A stretch of DNA of 64,000 nucleotides from Diaporthe sp. PMI_573 (taxonomy: Eukaryota > Ascomycota > Sordariomycetes > Diaporthales > Diaporthaceae), in assembly GCA_021399435.1 (NCBI GenBank), contig JAJTUP010000015.1, positions 1,302,001 through 1,366,000 of the forward strand, in the 5' to 3' direction. Shown in pieces: positions 1 to 11,464 of this stretch. Made by a program: the position numbers and the translations under genes. How positions within the stretch are numbered: the stretch's first letter is position 1; each line of letters opens with the position of its first letter. The notes below the pieces were generated by a model. The model had not been told where the DNA came from. It did not search any database and worked only from the letters and a program-made list of their open reading frames with translations.

Positions 1-188
1 CAGAACGTCTCCTGAAACGAACATTGGAAACTCGCGTGCCTACCATCCTCGGCGCAACAGCGCCTTGGCCTACCTTTCCTTGACGCTCGACGCTCTTGGC
101 CGAGTCGCCCTGGACGCGGTACGAGCCATTGAGGCACGACTCCTGAACTCGATACCTTCTTAGTCCCATAATAGTACCGAGTGGCACA

Positions 189-1068
189 ATGGCCTTCCTC
201 ATCCTAGTGATAGGGGACCTCCACATCCCTGATCGAGCTCTCGACATCCCCCCAAAGGTACCTTGCCAACGGCGCGTGCGCGCGCACACAAACACACCCT
301 CGTACACATACACACACACACACACACCTCTATCACACGACAGGACCTCTACTCTGGCACCTTCCAAGAGAATGAAATAAGGCACTAACAGCTACCGTGT
401 AGTTCAAAAAGCTCCTCGCCCCAGGCAAGATCTCCCAGTCCCTCTGCCTCGGCAACCTGACCGACAAGCCGACGTACGAGTACCTCCGCTCCATCTCGCC
501 GGACCTCAAGATCGTCAAGGGCCGCTTCGACGTCGAGGCCACCTCCCTGCCCCTGACGCAGGTCGTCGCCCACGGCGGCCTGCGCATCGGCTTCCTCGAG
601 GGCTTCACCCTCGTCTCCAGCGAGCCCGACCTGCTGCTGGCCGAGGCCAACAAGCTCGACGTCGACGTGCTCTGCTGGGGCGGCACCCACAAGTTCGAGT
701 GTTTCGAGTATATGGACAAGTTCTTCGTGAATCCCGGGTCCGCAACCGGCGCCTTCTCCACCGGCTGGGGCACCGGCGAGGGCGAGGAGGAGGAGGTTGT
801 GCCGAGTTTCTGCCTGATGGATGTAGGTTCTATACCGCACCGCCGGTTTTCGAAACTTGCTGCTGGCCACAGGGGGCACGTGGCCTCTTTTTGAGCGGCA
901 AGCCCAGGTCCGCGGTTGGAACCGAGCTGACTTGATGTCATCTAGGTCCAAGGCATATCGCTGACACTGTATGTGTACCAACTGAGAAAGGATGAGAATG
1001 GCGCCGAGAACGTTGCGGTCGAGAAGGTGACGTATACAAAGCCAGTGGAACCGACTGGAGCATCATAA
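189..1068 (+). CDS. vps29: VPS29, retromer subunit
   Basis: Vacuolar protein sorting protein 29, the metallophosphoesterase-fold subunit of the retromer cargo-recognition trimer (with Vps35 and Vps26), which returns cargo from endosomes to the Golgi. Exons by splice signals are 189-257, 403-822 and 946-1068, giving 203 residues. The N-terminus reads LILVIGDLHIPDRA, and further on come SLCLGNLTDK, CWGGTHKFECF and VNPGSATGAF, all typical of Vps29. The GDLH and GGTH motifs sit where the phosphoesterase metal-site residues lie; in the known family these do not give strong catalysis. A fungal acidic insertion (GEGEEEEVV) follows the GSATGAF segment. The start at 189 follows ACA and lines up with the usual short N-terminus. 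Intron 1 holds a CA microsatellite. Family assignment is very secure; the exon borders are inferred from consensus signals. Confidence 0.93.
297..328 (+). repeat. CA/TA dinucleotide microsatellite in VPS29 intron 1
   Basis: A run of CA with a few TA interruptions lies inside the first VPS29 intron, preceded by a short GC/GCGC alternating stretch. The alternating purine-pyrimidine tract is expected to be length-polymorphic. No function is evident. Confidence 0.85.
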
Positions 1069-1442
1069 GGGGAGTCACAGGCCTGTGCGGAAGACTCCAA
1101 GCTGTTGTGACGGATAGGCCGCGCCAATGCCAAAGATAACACGCCATTGAGCACCATCAGGACATGATTCACTGATTGTGTTGGCTTGATGAGCCCGCAT
1201 GGAAAGACAGAGGAGCAGACCGACGAGCGGGAAAGTCGTTTCTTCAAGTGCCACATTAGATACTCATAATGCCTCGTTCCAAAACCCGGCATGAAATGCG
1301 CTTCCTTTTAGTCTAAAAGAGTACACGCTGGTATCCTGGTCCTATCCATCCATCCCAGAAGTCCGCTCAACGCCACTTGGAACCAACCAGGTACGCCATG
1401 CTTGCAATTTTTGCCGCAAATATCGTCCAAGAATTCATTACA
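1069..1442. other. Intergenic, convergent 3' regions of VPS29 and SGO1
   Basis: This stretch holds the two facing 3' ends. No ORF, RNA gene or repeat that I can support is present. Confidence 0.6.
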
Positions 1443-3682
1443 TTACAACATCATGCTTCGACGCCTCGACGCCTTGTCCTGGACCAGCAACGATGAAATG
1501 TCCTTCACTGTTTCCAGGCTGGCGTCATACGAAGAGTCCTCATCCTGTCCATCATCAAGCATGGATGTCTTCTTGGGAGCAGCCATCGACGCCCGTTTTC
1601 GGGAAGGCTTCCTGGTGTCCGCCCCTGACACCGATTGGTCGTCCACGCCTACGTTTTTGGCCACCGTTGACCGCCTTGTTCCCTTGCTGCCTCTTCCCTT
1701 TGGGAGGAATTCCTTGGGCTGTTCGATTACGGTGGACTCGTCTCGGAATTCGTATGGATCGATTGCGTTGCTCTCCTCGGCGCCACCTTCTTCATCTTGA
1801 TCGTCTCCTGACTTTTCCAGCTTCTCAAACAGTTGGCTTTGCCTAGATGATGGCCGCCTTCGACGCTCAGTCACAGTCTGGCCTACCTGACCCGCTGGTG
1901 GTGTTTCCTTCACCGAGTCTTTCTGTAATAATGGGCTCGTGACTGGAGGCCGGCGGGCTGCCTCATTCTCCATGGCCGCTTCGGCCGCCGGAAGCTGAGT
2001 CGTCGATGCTGATCCTGTCAGTTCGCCTTCGGCCGTGGGCTTTGAAGCAGATACCGAAGCGACATGGTGAGCTGAGCTGGTGCGCTTGTATTTGCCTTCT
2101 CCAGACACTGCGTCCAATAAATCTTTGGTCGGCCGGCGCATTTTGTCCCTGAGGTTCGGCTCAGCATAGCTGACAGATGCTCTCACTCTCCTGCTGGGCC
2201 GGGAAGTCTCTCCATGAGAGCTGATGTCTGCTGGAGGGGGCGTATCTCGGGGCTTCTCGCTTGTGGATTTGGTTTCTGGGGTGTCAGGGAAGACAACACC
2301 GGGGTCCGCCGATGGTGTCTCTGGTTCCGCTGGCTGTTTCGCCGCCGATTGTCCGGCTGGTGGCAGTGGTGGGAGCTTGATTGGAACAACTCTCTTCTTC
2401 TTCAACGGCGCAGCCTTCAGCGAGATCTCCTTGGGTGGGTCCGCCATGACCTTCATAAGATCTCCTGTTGTCGCTGATTTGGGAAGCTTCTTCGGCGAGG
2501 CTATGCCGTCGTTCCTGCTCTTGTCCGCTAGGGGTTGCCTGGGTCGTGGTTTGGTGGGATCTGTGGTCTCGGGATTCTTCTCGTCAGGCCTGCTTGACAA
2601 CTCCTTTGCACTGGAGCGACCCTTCAAATCCCTCACAATTAGTGGCCTATCCGATACGATCTTGTTTCCGGATCTCTCCGCGCTCGGGAATGCCCTTGAC
2701 ATTTGGACTTCGTCATTCTCGTCGCCGAACTTTCTCTTAGAGCCGGCTTTGACGGAAGGATGGGTTTGTGTGCGGGCTGGCTTGATTGGTCTCGAATCAT
2801 CCTGCGAGCTTGCCTCCAAGGCCACACTGGGCTGCTTCGTCGGTTCTATATCTGGCCTCAAAGGGGAGCTGGACGGCAGGAGTGCTTCGATTGTGAGTTT
2901 GGGACTAGGTTGTAAGACGCCAGTTGATCTGCTGGGGCTGTCGACCTTGACTGGCTCTTCGACGAAGCGTGAAGTGGGCGGTGGCCCGAGGTCTGGCGAA
3001 TCTTTTGAAACCTCGGCCTCGGAGCAGATTGCCAGTATTTCATTGTGGCTAGGAGGATGTCAGCATACTGCGTGCCCCAACAATGTCCAATGTTGATCTA
3101 GCATACTTCATTGTCCGTCGCGGATACGTAGTGTTTTCTTGGATAGGTGGTAGCCTCCCCTCGTGTAGAGCAGCCATGTCGGCGCTGCTCCTCGAATCTC
3201 GTGGCCGCTGCTTCGCTGCTGGGCTACGATCCATGCTTGCACGCTTCCTTGCGACCGTTATGCCACCGGGAGAAGAACGGGCGTGCCTCTTGGCGGCGCG
3301 CTCCACACCCAGCCCCCCGAGCATTGCGCTCCACTCGTCGAGCTGAGTCTCCATCTTGGCCTTGATTTCAAGAGCATGGTCTGCGATTCTCTGTGCCTCT
3401 CTGCATTCCTCGAGGTCTCGCTCGAGCTCCAGTATGCGCCCATTCAGGGTCAGGTTGTCCGAGAGAAGTCGGCCGCACTCGCTCTCGAGCGACCGGATGC
3501 GCAATGACTGTGCCGAATTGACTCTCGCGATATCTCGATTCTGCCGTAGGAATTTCTTCCTCACTGTCGCGCACCAAGCACGGGTCAGTATGTCGGCATG
3601 CGCGGGTGAGCTTGAAAGCCAGCGGGCACTCACGCGTTTCTATGCTATCTGTTGACATTGGTACTTCGTTCAGTCTTGCCAT
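1443..3682 (-). CDS. sgo1: Shugoshin, protector of centromeric cohesin
   Basis: Shugoshin recruits PP2A to pericentromeric cohesin and helps chromosome bi-orientation. Exons on the minus strand are 3682-3634, 3563-3107 and 3048-1443, giving 703 residues. Two hallmarks are visible. The N-terminal shugoshin coiled coil starts at about residue 17 (LRKKFLRQNRDIARVNSAQ, then a heptad-rich stretch to about 120). The C-terminal shugoshin basic motif, about residues 452-484, contains SRRVRASVSYAEPNLRDKM. This motif is known to bind phosphorylated histone H2A. The middle is long, low-complexity and Ser/Pro/Lys-rich, as usual for the family. The protein ends SRRRSMML, a typical fungal C-terminus. The start was chosen because MARLNE directly precedes the coiled coil. 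The 58-nt intron 2 restores the frame and has a GCTGACA branch site. Divergent from DAD2 across 419 bp. Confidence 0.9.
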
Positions 3683-4101
3683 CTCGCATAGCTGCACCTG
3701 GGGCGAACGGCTGGATGGCGGGATAAATGTGGCAATATTCAGCAATTGGAAGATTAGAGCGAGGGAATAGGAATGTTCTGTTCTGCTGTCGAGGTGGTGT
3801 AAGGAGGTGGTTGGACTGGGTCCAGGAAGTAAAGTGCTTGTCGCTGGCTACTATTGGGGGGCTGGCTTTTCTGCACCAAAATGGACCTGTTCGTTGGCCG
3901 AGCAACTGGAGTTGGATGGACCCTCCCACCCCCACTATCCAACCAGACATGCCATCATCGAGTCGAAAACCAGGGTCAGGGTCGCAATGTTCGGGCACGC
4001 CCTTCCCTTGGGATAATCGAATCTGTAGACATTTGGTGACCGTCCCCATTCTATTGCCCGAGCCGTACCAAGTTGTTCACCACCAGGCGCATACAACCAA
4101 C
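3683..4101. promoter_or_regulatory. Shared divergent promoter of SGO1 and DAD2
   Basis: The only sequence between the start codons of shugoshin (minus) and DAD2 (plus) is 419 bp, so both promoters must lie here. No clear TATA box is visible. Co-regulation of the two mitotic genes is inference from arrangement. Confidence 0.6.
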
Positions 4102-4671
4102 ATGTCTTTTCCTGCCAGGTCGATGCAGCCGCACATCCGGCAACCCTCGATGGCGGGCTCGGCGTCGTCCGCAGGTCAGTCTCCTGCGTTGGTGGCACGG
4201 GTCAATGAGAAGAAAGCCGAGCTCGAGAATCTCCGGGAACTACGCGACCTGAGTGCTGCAGTCGCGTCGCAGATGGAGGCGTTGGAGCAGAAGCTGGCCA
4301 CATTGTCTGACGGCACTGAAGGTATAGTTCCCGGCCAGCATTTTTGCCCGTGATATTTCGACGGCCAAACAGACGGTCAAGGGTCTGACTGGAACTGAAA
4401 TCAACAGCGATCGCTCTTGTCATGGGCAACTGGCACAACGTCCTGCGCGCGATCAACATGGCCTCCTGTTAGTCCTCCCCCCTCAACCTACAAGCGGCAG
4501 CATATCCCGGAAGAGGCAACTAATCATCACCCTTTTGCAGCCAAGCTGCCGAAGCCGCAGAACGATGCAGAAGCAGCGGCAGCTCTGCCACAAACCCTGG
4601 TTCGCATTCCAACAGAGCATGCGCCCGCACTGCAGGCCCAGGCCGAGGCCGCAGAGGAAGCAAACGAGTGA
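4102..4671 (+). CDS. dad2: DASH complex subunit Dad2
   Basis: Dad2 is a subunit of the fungal DASH/Dam1 complex, which couples kinetochores to microtubule plus ends. Exons are 4102-4321, 4408-4467 and 4541-4671, giving 136 residues. The protein shows the typical order: a short disordered N-terminus (HIRQPSMAGSAS), a helix with KKAELENLRELRDLSAAVA and MEALEQKLATLSDGTE, and the conserved block ALVMGNWHNVLRAINMAS followed by KLPKP. Introns interrupt codons for E/A and S and the joined reading frame is continuous. The C-terminal tail is Glu/Ala-rich. The start ATG follows CCAAC, a good context. The length and all motifs fit Sordariomycete Dad2. Divergent from shugoshin, another mitotic gene. Confidence 0.93.
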
Positions 4672-5648
4672 GGTCTTGACCCCAGGCTTGATCCGTTTCA
4701 GCCCTCGCGGCCGCACTACACAGCAAGTCAGGTTCGTGCCGGAGTGCTTAGCTGGTGACACGCGATGCCATTGAATCCAAAGCCAGCACTTGCGGCGTTG
4801 GGAACATTTCAATCTGTGGTGCAGCTGTGGGCCAGATGCGCCAGCGTCGATGCACCCTTCCCCGTGTTCTCATGCGCATTCCACGCATTACGGTGGTACC
4901 TGCAGGCTGCACATCACTCGGCTCTGAAATCCAGTTGTGGTGTGGTATGCAGCACCACGTAGACTGAGACCTGTCTAGAGAAGGGGGGGGGGGGTTTGTT
5001 GTATGTATTGAAGTACCCCGGCCCCATAGATACGATACCAATAGAACGAATCAGAACGGTCCTGCTCCCACGAAGGATCTACCGGCATGCTCCTGTCATT
5101 CCAAGGGTGGGTTTGCACCTGTAAGTCTGGACTGTGTAAGTGTGAGGGTTGCAATGCAAGAGCGGCCGACTTCACGCGTCGCCATCGCTCCTTGCGCTTT
5201 CTACACAGCAGTAGCTCTGTTTACATTGACAACGCGTTCATCAGCCGCCCTCCACCCAAGACCAGGTGCCAAGCCCTTCTTCGTCTCTGGATGAAGCTGA
5301 AGCCTCGCCCACATTTACCGTGTTAACTTTGCATGTCAGCCTTTTTGGGAACAGCATCCATCATCGAGAATGCAATTCTGGACCGGCTTGTGTCGTCTCT
5401 CTTGACCCAATCATATCTCGCAAACTGCCCTCGTCGCCGGCGCGGCCACGTTTCCATCCCAACCCTGCCCGCCGTGTTTTGTTCATGCACCGAGATTGCG
5501 CTGCTCTAGCTCGACCCTTGTCTGTGCTTGCGGCACGACTCTGTCTCGTTTCTGGGGCTTTCCAAATAGGGCCGACCCCTGTCTCGTCTGTCTCGTCTGT
5601 CTCGCCGAGAGATCCATCCGACCCTCCCCCAGACGGCGATTTATTAGA
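4672..5648. other. Intergenic region with a poly-G run
   Basis: No convincing gene. A run of twelve G residues lies at 4983-4994. A (TCTGTCTCG)-like repeat near 5580-5605 is probably in the 5' leader of the downstream gene. The remainder should contain the DAD2 3' end and the promoter of the gene at 5649. Confidence 0.5.
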
Positions 5649-7992
5649 ATGGCCCTCATGGCTGTCTCGCCCACTGGTGGCACAGACCTCAACCTCTCTC
5701 CATCCTCAATTACTGCCAACTGCAACTGTGCCTCGAGCCCCGCCCACGGCACTCTCACCACAACCAAGTCGAGCAGACCAAGCAAATCAGCGCGCAACAC
5801 TGTTCATTGGGACCTGGACATCTTCGACCCCTCCGTCAAGGAGAACACTGACCCAGAAGCCCAACTAAACAAAGCATCGACCAGCGACTCCACCAAAGGC
5901 TTCGAGTGGACCCTCCGCTCCCAAGATACTCTTCCTGATCTTGGTGACAAGAAGTTTCGCGCTCATCGACTCCGTCCTCAACTCGCAGTAGAGACGTTCA
6001 CTGCCCCGGAGGTACCCGCCGAGTCCATTGACAGCCTCTCGGCCCACAACGGTTCGTTATACCAGGCTGGCTGGTTCAATAAACCCCGAATGATTGGCTA
6101 ATCCATGCTTCAACTTAGAGTCTTTTGGTGAACACGACTTAGTCAAGGCAGCCAGAGGCCAGGATCCCCAGGAGAACACCTTCGAGAAGCACAGGAAGAA
6201 GCAATTTCAATGGGTTTTGTCCCTGCCAGCTCCAGTCTGCTCAACTCTCGACCAGCCTCTCCAGCCATTGGATAGCCAGCTGAATAGCGCTGCCGCTTGC
6301 ATCATCGGTCAAAGCTATAGGCGGTACTTCGGTTGTAACCTGCTCACTTGGACCAAAGCAGGTGGGAGTAAGGGACATTTTCCTGGCGACCCTGACGACG
6401 AATACTTGCTTCTGGCAACACCAATTGACTTGACACCGGACCACTGTAATACTACCAATCTTGAAACCACTTCGCACCAGTTCCGTGTTCTTGGACAGGA
6501 AGACCGCGAGCTTGCCATGGCCACCTCTCGAACGATGAACAGCCCTGCCAGTGCCGCAACCAGCGGACCTCAGAGTGCGAAATGGTCCACTGCTGCAGAC
6601 GCATCAGAGGACAGCGACAATACCCTCACGATTGAACCACCCCGGCGCCTCATGACGGCCCCTATGAGTACGATCGAGGATTCTTTGGAAGAAATTGACC
6701 AGCTTGAGGACGAGTTCGAAGCTGTAACAGCAGCCACGCGCTTGGCCCCAATCTCGAACACCGGGGAAGACAAACCCAAAGATCAGGTTGCCAAGCACTC
6801 ACCTTCTCCCAAGCCTGCATCTAAGTCAACTACGCCCAACGGCAAGGCTACTTCCAAGACGGTCAGCTCTGTGCGAGGCGGGCCAAGCGAGTCGTCGCCC
6901 CGTAGCTCGACGCGCAAGTCTTCGCCTCCCAAGGCCGAGTCGGAAGCTGAGAAGAAGCCAAAACTTACGGCTGCGACCAGGAAGGTGGCTCGACCAGCCA
7001 GTCTGGCCCCACCGAAGCCCTTACAGCGGGCCAGCAAGGCACCAACTTATCCCACCTTTGAGCTACCCGGCGAAAGGGTCGCGAGGGAGCTCAAGGAGAA
7101 GAAAGCAGCCAGACTTTCCATGCAGCTTGACCCCCCCAAGGTTGCAGATGTCAAGGCCACGTCTCAGCGGCCTCCGTCTTTCCGGTCCAGCAAGCCACCT
7201 ACGGTCCCTGAGTTTGAGCTTCCTGGCGAAAGGGTCGCCAGGGAGCTCAAGGAGAAGAAGGCAGCCAGGTTGTCCATGCAGCTCGACCCTCAAAAGCTTG
7301 CCGAATCCAGCCCTCCGCCTCAACGCGTTCGCTCCGTGAGATCCAGCAAGCCGCCGACGGTCCCTAATTTTGAACTGCCGGGTGAGGCGGTCTCACGGAT
7401 GAAGAAAGAGCGGCATGCGGCAAAGCTCAGGGCCGAAGAGGAAGAGGCTCAAAGGCGCCGCCAATTCAAGGCCCGGCCACCACCTAGCAGTGTGGGTGGC
7501 TCTGCGACTGTGCGCTCGACTTTTACTAGCCGTCAGCGTGAGTCCCAGGGTGGTGGACCAGCGGACCAGCAGAGCACAGTCTCCCCATTGGGCTCATCGC
7601 CCAAGTCTGGGGCGGGCAAACGCCATTCTGTCGCGATAACACCCTCGGTGGGCCGGACCGTTAGCAATGCGTCCGCATCCACCGCGCAGACAAACCGCGG
7701 CCGCACCTCCAGCGTCGGGTCATCCCACTTCAGCGCTCGTGCAACTTCGTCGTCCAACGCTAGTGTCGTGTCAGCGAGCAAGCGCAGCCAGGTATCCAAC
7801 GAGGACATTCAGGAACAGAAGGCTCGCGGCAGGGAGATCTACACGAGGGACAACTCGTACGGCCAAGACAAGGAGCGGGAGAAGCGGGAGCGTCAGCAGG
7901 CGATCCAGCTGGCGCGGCAGAAGTATGCCGAGCAGAGCCGCATGCTGGCCGCGAGCAGGCGGTTGAAGCAGCAGCAGTCGTCGACTGCTTAG
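5649..7992 (+). CDS. Spindle-type protein with three TPX2-like repeats
   Basis: Exons are 5649-6051 and 6119-7992, giving about 758 residues. I do not recognise a named family with certainty. The central part holds three near-identical repeats at about 7045-7145, 7190-7290 and 7345-7480 with the core PTYPTFELPGERVARELKEK, the last ending in RRRQFKARPPPSS. The layout of an F-x-LPGE core, a charged helix and a closing FKARP resembles the TPX2/XKLP2 microtubule-binding motif, so a spindle or microtubule role is inference. The C-terminus is a highly charged helix (GQDKEREKRERQQAIQLARQ). The rest is Ser/Pro/Lys-rich and probably disordered. The intron has a GTTCGT donor and a GGCTAATC branch site and joins ...HN|ESFGEHD. 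The segment at about 6213-6498 looks less coding-like and could hide another in-frame intron. Confidence 0.68.
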
Positions 7993-8742
7993 GAGGGCGA
8001 GCCTGCAATGCCTGTCATGCCCGCAGATGACGAGCCCCCTCAGGTGCCGGTGCACAGGGAGCTGCATGGCGTCGCGACGAGGAGCGGAATGGCGTGAGTG
8101 ATTAACGAGCTGATGATTTGACGAGTTGGCGTTTGCTTGTCTGTATTGTCCCTGCCGGTGCTGCGCCACCTGCTGCGGAGGACTTGTCTTCTGTTGTTTT
8201 GCACATTTTGTACCAGGCGTTGATTGGGTGTTGAGCCAAAGTCTGGCAAAGCGGAACAACGGATGCCCGCAATCACCTTCATGAGGTTATGAGACTCGGG
8301 CCAGCCCAGTTATTTGGCTGTTATGGACGGACTGCCATCACGGATACGAGCATTATGTATATTTATATGTCCTTTTTGGCAAAATCCGGGGAAGACGACA
8401 TGGGCATGAGAATAACGGCGAGCATGGCCGCGCACAGGCGCAGGTGATGGCGTGCTGTATAGGATAGATAACCACGAAGAGTACCTGATATTGTTTTTGA
8501 GGCCAATCAGTGGAGGTACCAGGGCAGTAAACGCAGCCTTGGGCCCCTCTTGCATGTGTGAGATGTGGTGGGAGGGTAAGAAAGGGAGAACCATGTGCCC
8601 GTATTACTTAGTCGTCGACCAGGGTCTGGCTGTTCAAATTACCGAGGATGAAGATGGACAATAAAGGGCCAAGGCGCGTGCCCGTCGTCCTGTTTTGTCG
8701 CGCAGTCCTCCAGCAGCAGCGGCAGCATTGTTCAAATTCACC
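7993..8742. other. Intergenic region
   Basis: It contains the 3' end of the TPX2-like gene and the promoter of the carboxylesterase. No gene or repeat that I can support. Confidence 0.5.
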
Positions 8743-11464
8743 ATGGCTCCGGGCTCGGTCATCGAGGCCTCGCTGCGTGGGCAAATTGGGTTTGGTCACG
8801 GGGAGGAGGCGCAAAGCGACGGCGGGGAGGCAGTAATCCATGCCAAGCTTCGGCAGCTACTTCTAGCAACGATCCATATCCATATACCGACACTGGCTCT
8901 CGTCTTTGGCTTATGTACCCTCGGCCTCATAGTCTTCATTTGGCACCAACGCATCTCACCGTCGTCGACCTGGACACTGTCGAGTCGCCGTCGCCGGCAA
9001 TACTGGCCCTCGCGGAACAGCTCTCACAGTAGTAGCAAAGGAGGCGCGGCTGGCGCAGCTGGCCCGGACTGCCTCACCACCTCAGCCACTGGCACCCTCG
9101 GGGAAAAGGCTCTGGACATGGCCAGGCAGGACGAGGAGAAGGAGAGGCAGCAGCCAAGGTCGGAGAGCCGGAACCAGAGACGGAACCCGCTCCGGCCCAG
9201 GCCTCGCACGCCAACGCCACACACCGGCCCATCGGCCACCGTCCACCTCGCCCAGGGCCGCTACACGGGCGTCATCCTGCCGCCCACCTTCGCCGTGCCG
9301 CGGGGCGTCGAGGCCTGGCGCGGCATCCCCTTCGCGCAGACCACGGGCGGCCAGAACCGCTTCCGGCCGCCCGTCCCGCTGCACCTGTCCGCCTCGTCCG
9401 CGACGACACCCTTCGACGCCAGCACCTTTGGGCCAGTGTGCCCGGGCACCGCGTCCCGCATCCCGGGCATGCTCGACGGCGAGGACTGTCTCAACCTCAA
9501 CGTGTACCGACCCGCGGCGTCGTATGAGCCGGGTGGCCGTAAGATGCCTGTTGTCATTTATGTCCATGGCGGGGCGTTCAACGGGGGGCTGGGCACGGAG
9601 CGCGACATGAGCAGCTTCGTGGGCTGGTCCCGGACGCCCGTCGTCGGCGTCAACTTCAACTACCGCGTTGGGGCACTGGGGTTCCCAAGCTCGTCCGTCG
9701 CGGAGCGCGAAGGGGCGCTGAACCTGGGGCTGAGGGACCAGAGGCTGTTGTTTGAGTGGGTGAGGCAGAACATTAGCCAGTTTGGCGGTGATGAATCCCG
9801 TGTCACCCTCATGGGCATGAGTGCTGGGGCGCATTCGGTGAGTCTTGTCCTGTCTTGGGGGGGGGGGGGTTCCGACCGGATCCAGAGAACGATGTTTTGT
9901 CATATTTGCGTTGCACGGCACCACCGTCATCTTGAATGGAACCTGGCCCAGTGGGCAATTTTTATTCTGTCATTCTCTTCATGTCCAGTGCCTTGATCAC
10001 ACGTTGCTAACGCGGGCCCAGATCGGCTACCATCTGCAGTCATATACATCCGAAGATGCCCCATTCCACCGCGCAATAATGGAGTCCGGAGGTGCCACCG
10101 CGCGCGCGACCCTCTCATCGTCCCACCCGCGGACAGAACAGCAATTCGGGGAGTTTCTTCTCGCCGCAGGGATCGAGCCCACCCAGACGCCTGTGGACCA
10201 GGTCTTTCCCCTGCTGCGCTCGCTGCCGCTCGAGACGATCCTCTACGCGTCAAGCACCATCTTCGCGCAGTACCAAGACCCGATCCGATGGCCCTTCCAG
10301 CCCGTCGTCGAGTCCTTCCCGTCAGACGACGGCATGGGCAGTGGTGGCAACGGCGGAGTGATCCGCGACCTCCCAATCAATCGCTTCCGCCGCGGCAGCC
10401 ACCTCAGGATCCCCGTGCTGGCGGGCTTCAACACCAACGAGGGCACCGTGTTCGCCTCGCCAGCCGTGGACAGCGGCGACGAGTTCCTCGGAAAGTTCGC
10501 CACCATGATCCCCGGCCTCAGCGGGGCCGACCTCTCCGCCCTGGCGAGGCTGTACCCTGACCCCGTGACCAACCCTTCGAGCCCGTACGCGAGCGTGCCG
10601 CCCGGCTTCGGCCGCCAGTGGGGGCGCTACGAGGCTGCCTACTCCCATTATGCGTATATCTGCCCTGTCCTGCAGACTGGCCACTTTCACAGTGAGCACG
10701 ACGAAAGCGGCGGCGGCGGAGATGACTTTCCCGTGTGGATTGTGAGTAGCAGCAGCCCCTATGTGCTTCAGCCCTTCTTGTGTAGCCCCGGATTGGGCCC
10801 GCCAGTCCTGATCGGACGATGAGCGTTACACATCAGCTGGGCCGTGTCTCCGCATTTGCTACCTTGTTCTGGAGAATAGAGCGAGAAAGGGGTGGAAGAG
10901 ACTGACTTGATGAAACAGTACCACTTCGCAGCCCTATCCCGCCCGGACTTTGGCGGCAAGGCCAACCACGTCGACGAGGCCGCTCTAGTCGCGCACGACA
11001 TGGGCGCCATCGGTGGCTTCCCGGGCCTGTTGAGGACGGCGGATGCCATGCATGGGGCGTGGACCCGATTCATCGCCACGGGGGATCCGAACCCGGCGCA
11101 CATCGACGGAGAGGGCAAGGACAGCCCTTCATCTCTCTCCTCGTCCCACTCGTCCTCAGCCTCGACGCCGTTCTGGCCGCGCTTCAACAGCCCCCTGGTT
11201 GGCGATACCGCCCGGGCGCCCGGGCGGCTGCGGCGCAAGGGGCGGCACGAAGGGTGGGAGGACTGCGGGCGCATCATGATGTTCGGGCTGGGCAACGACG
11301 AGCGCATGGGCGACGCTGGCAGGGGGACGCCCGGCGTGCCCGCCACCGTGGTTAGGATGACCGAGGGCGAGGTTGAGAAGTGCAGGTTCTGGTGGGAGCG
11401 GGTCGAGCTGAGCGAGGGCATGGGCCGCAGGCTGGGGAGGGCTGCCGAGAGGTCGAGGCTGTAA
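8743..11464 (+). CDS. Membrane-anchored type-B carboxylesterase
   Basis: Alpha/beta-hydrolase of the carboxylesterase/lipase (COesterase) family, predicted to hydrolyse carboxylic esters; the substrate is unknown. Exons are 8743-9837, 10022-10741 and 10919-11464, giving 786 residues. A single hydrophobic helix at about residues 48-67 suggests a type II membrane anchor, followed by a basic, Ser-rich stalk. The domain starts near VHLAQGRYTGV. Visible features are the oxyanion motif VYVHGGAF, EDCLNLNVYRP, the nucleophile elbow GMSAGAHS (Ser360) split from IGYHLQS by intron 1, and the acid-residue segment GFNTNEGTVF. A candidate catalytic His is in KANHVDEAAL, followed by HGAWTRFIATGDPN. Intron 1 has a perfect GCTAACG branch site and a poly-G run. 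The C-terminal part carries an unusual Ser-rich insertion at about 11110-11200. Secretory esterases of this family normally have a signal peptide, so the anchor is notable. Confidence 0.9.

Noticed and set aside
2224..3096. 290-codon plus-strand ORF over shugoshin exon 3
   Set aside because: It is the antisense shadow of a GC-rich low-complexity region; the minus strand carries the recognisable shugoshin motifs.
9082..9930. 282-codon minus-strand ORF over the carboxylesterase
   Set aside because: Antisense shadow; the composition (Arg/Ala/Pro-rich) and frame follow from the esterase codons.
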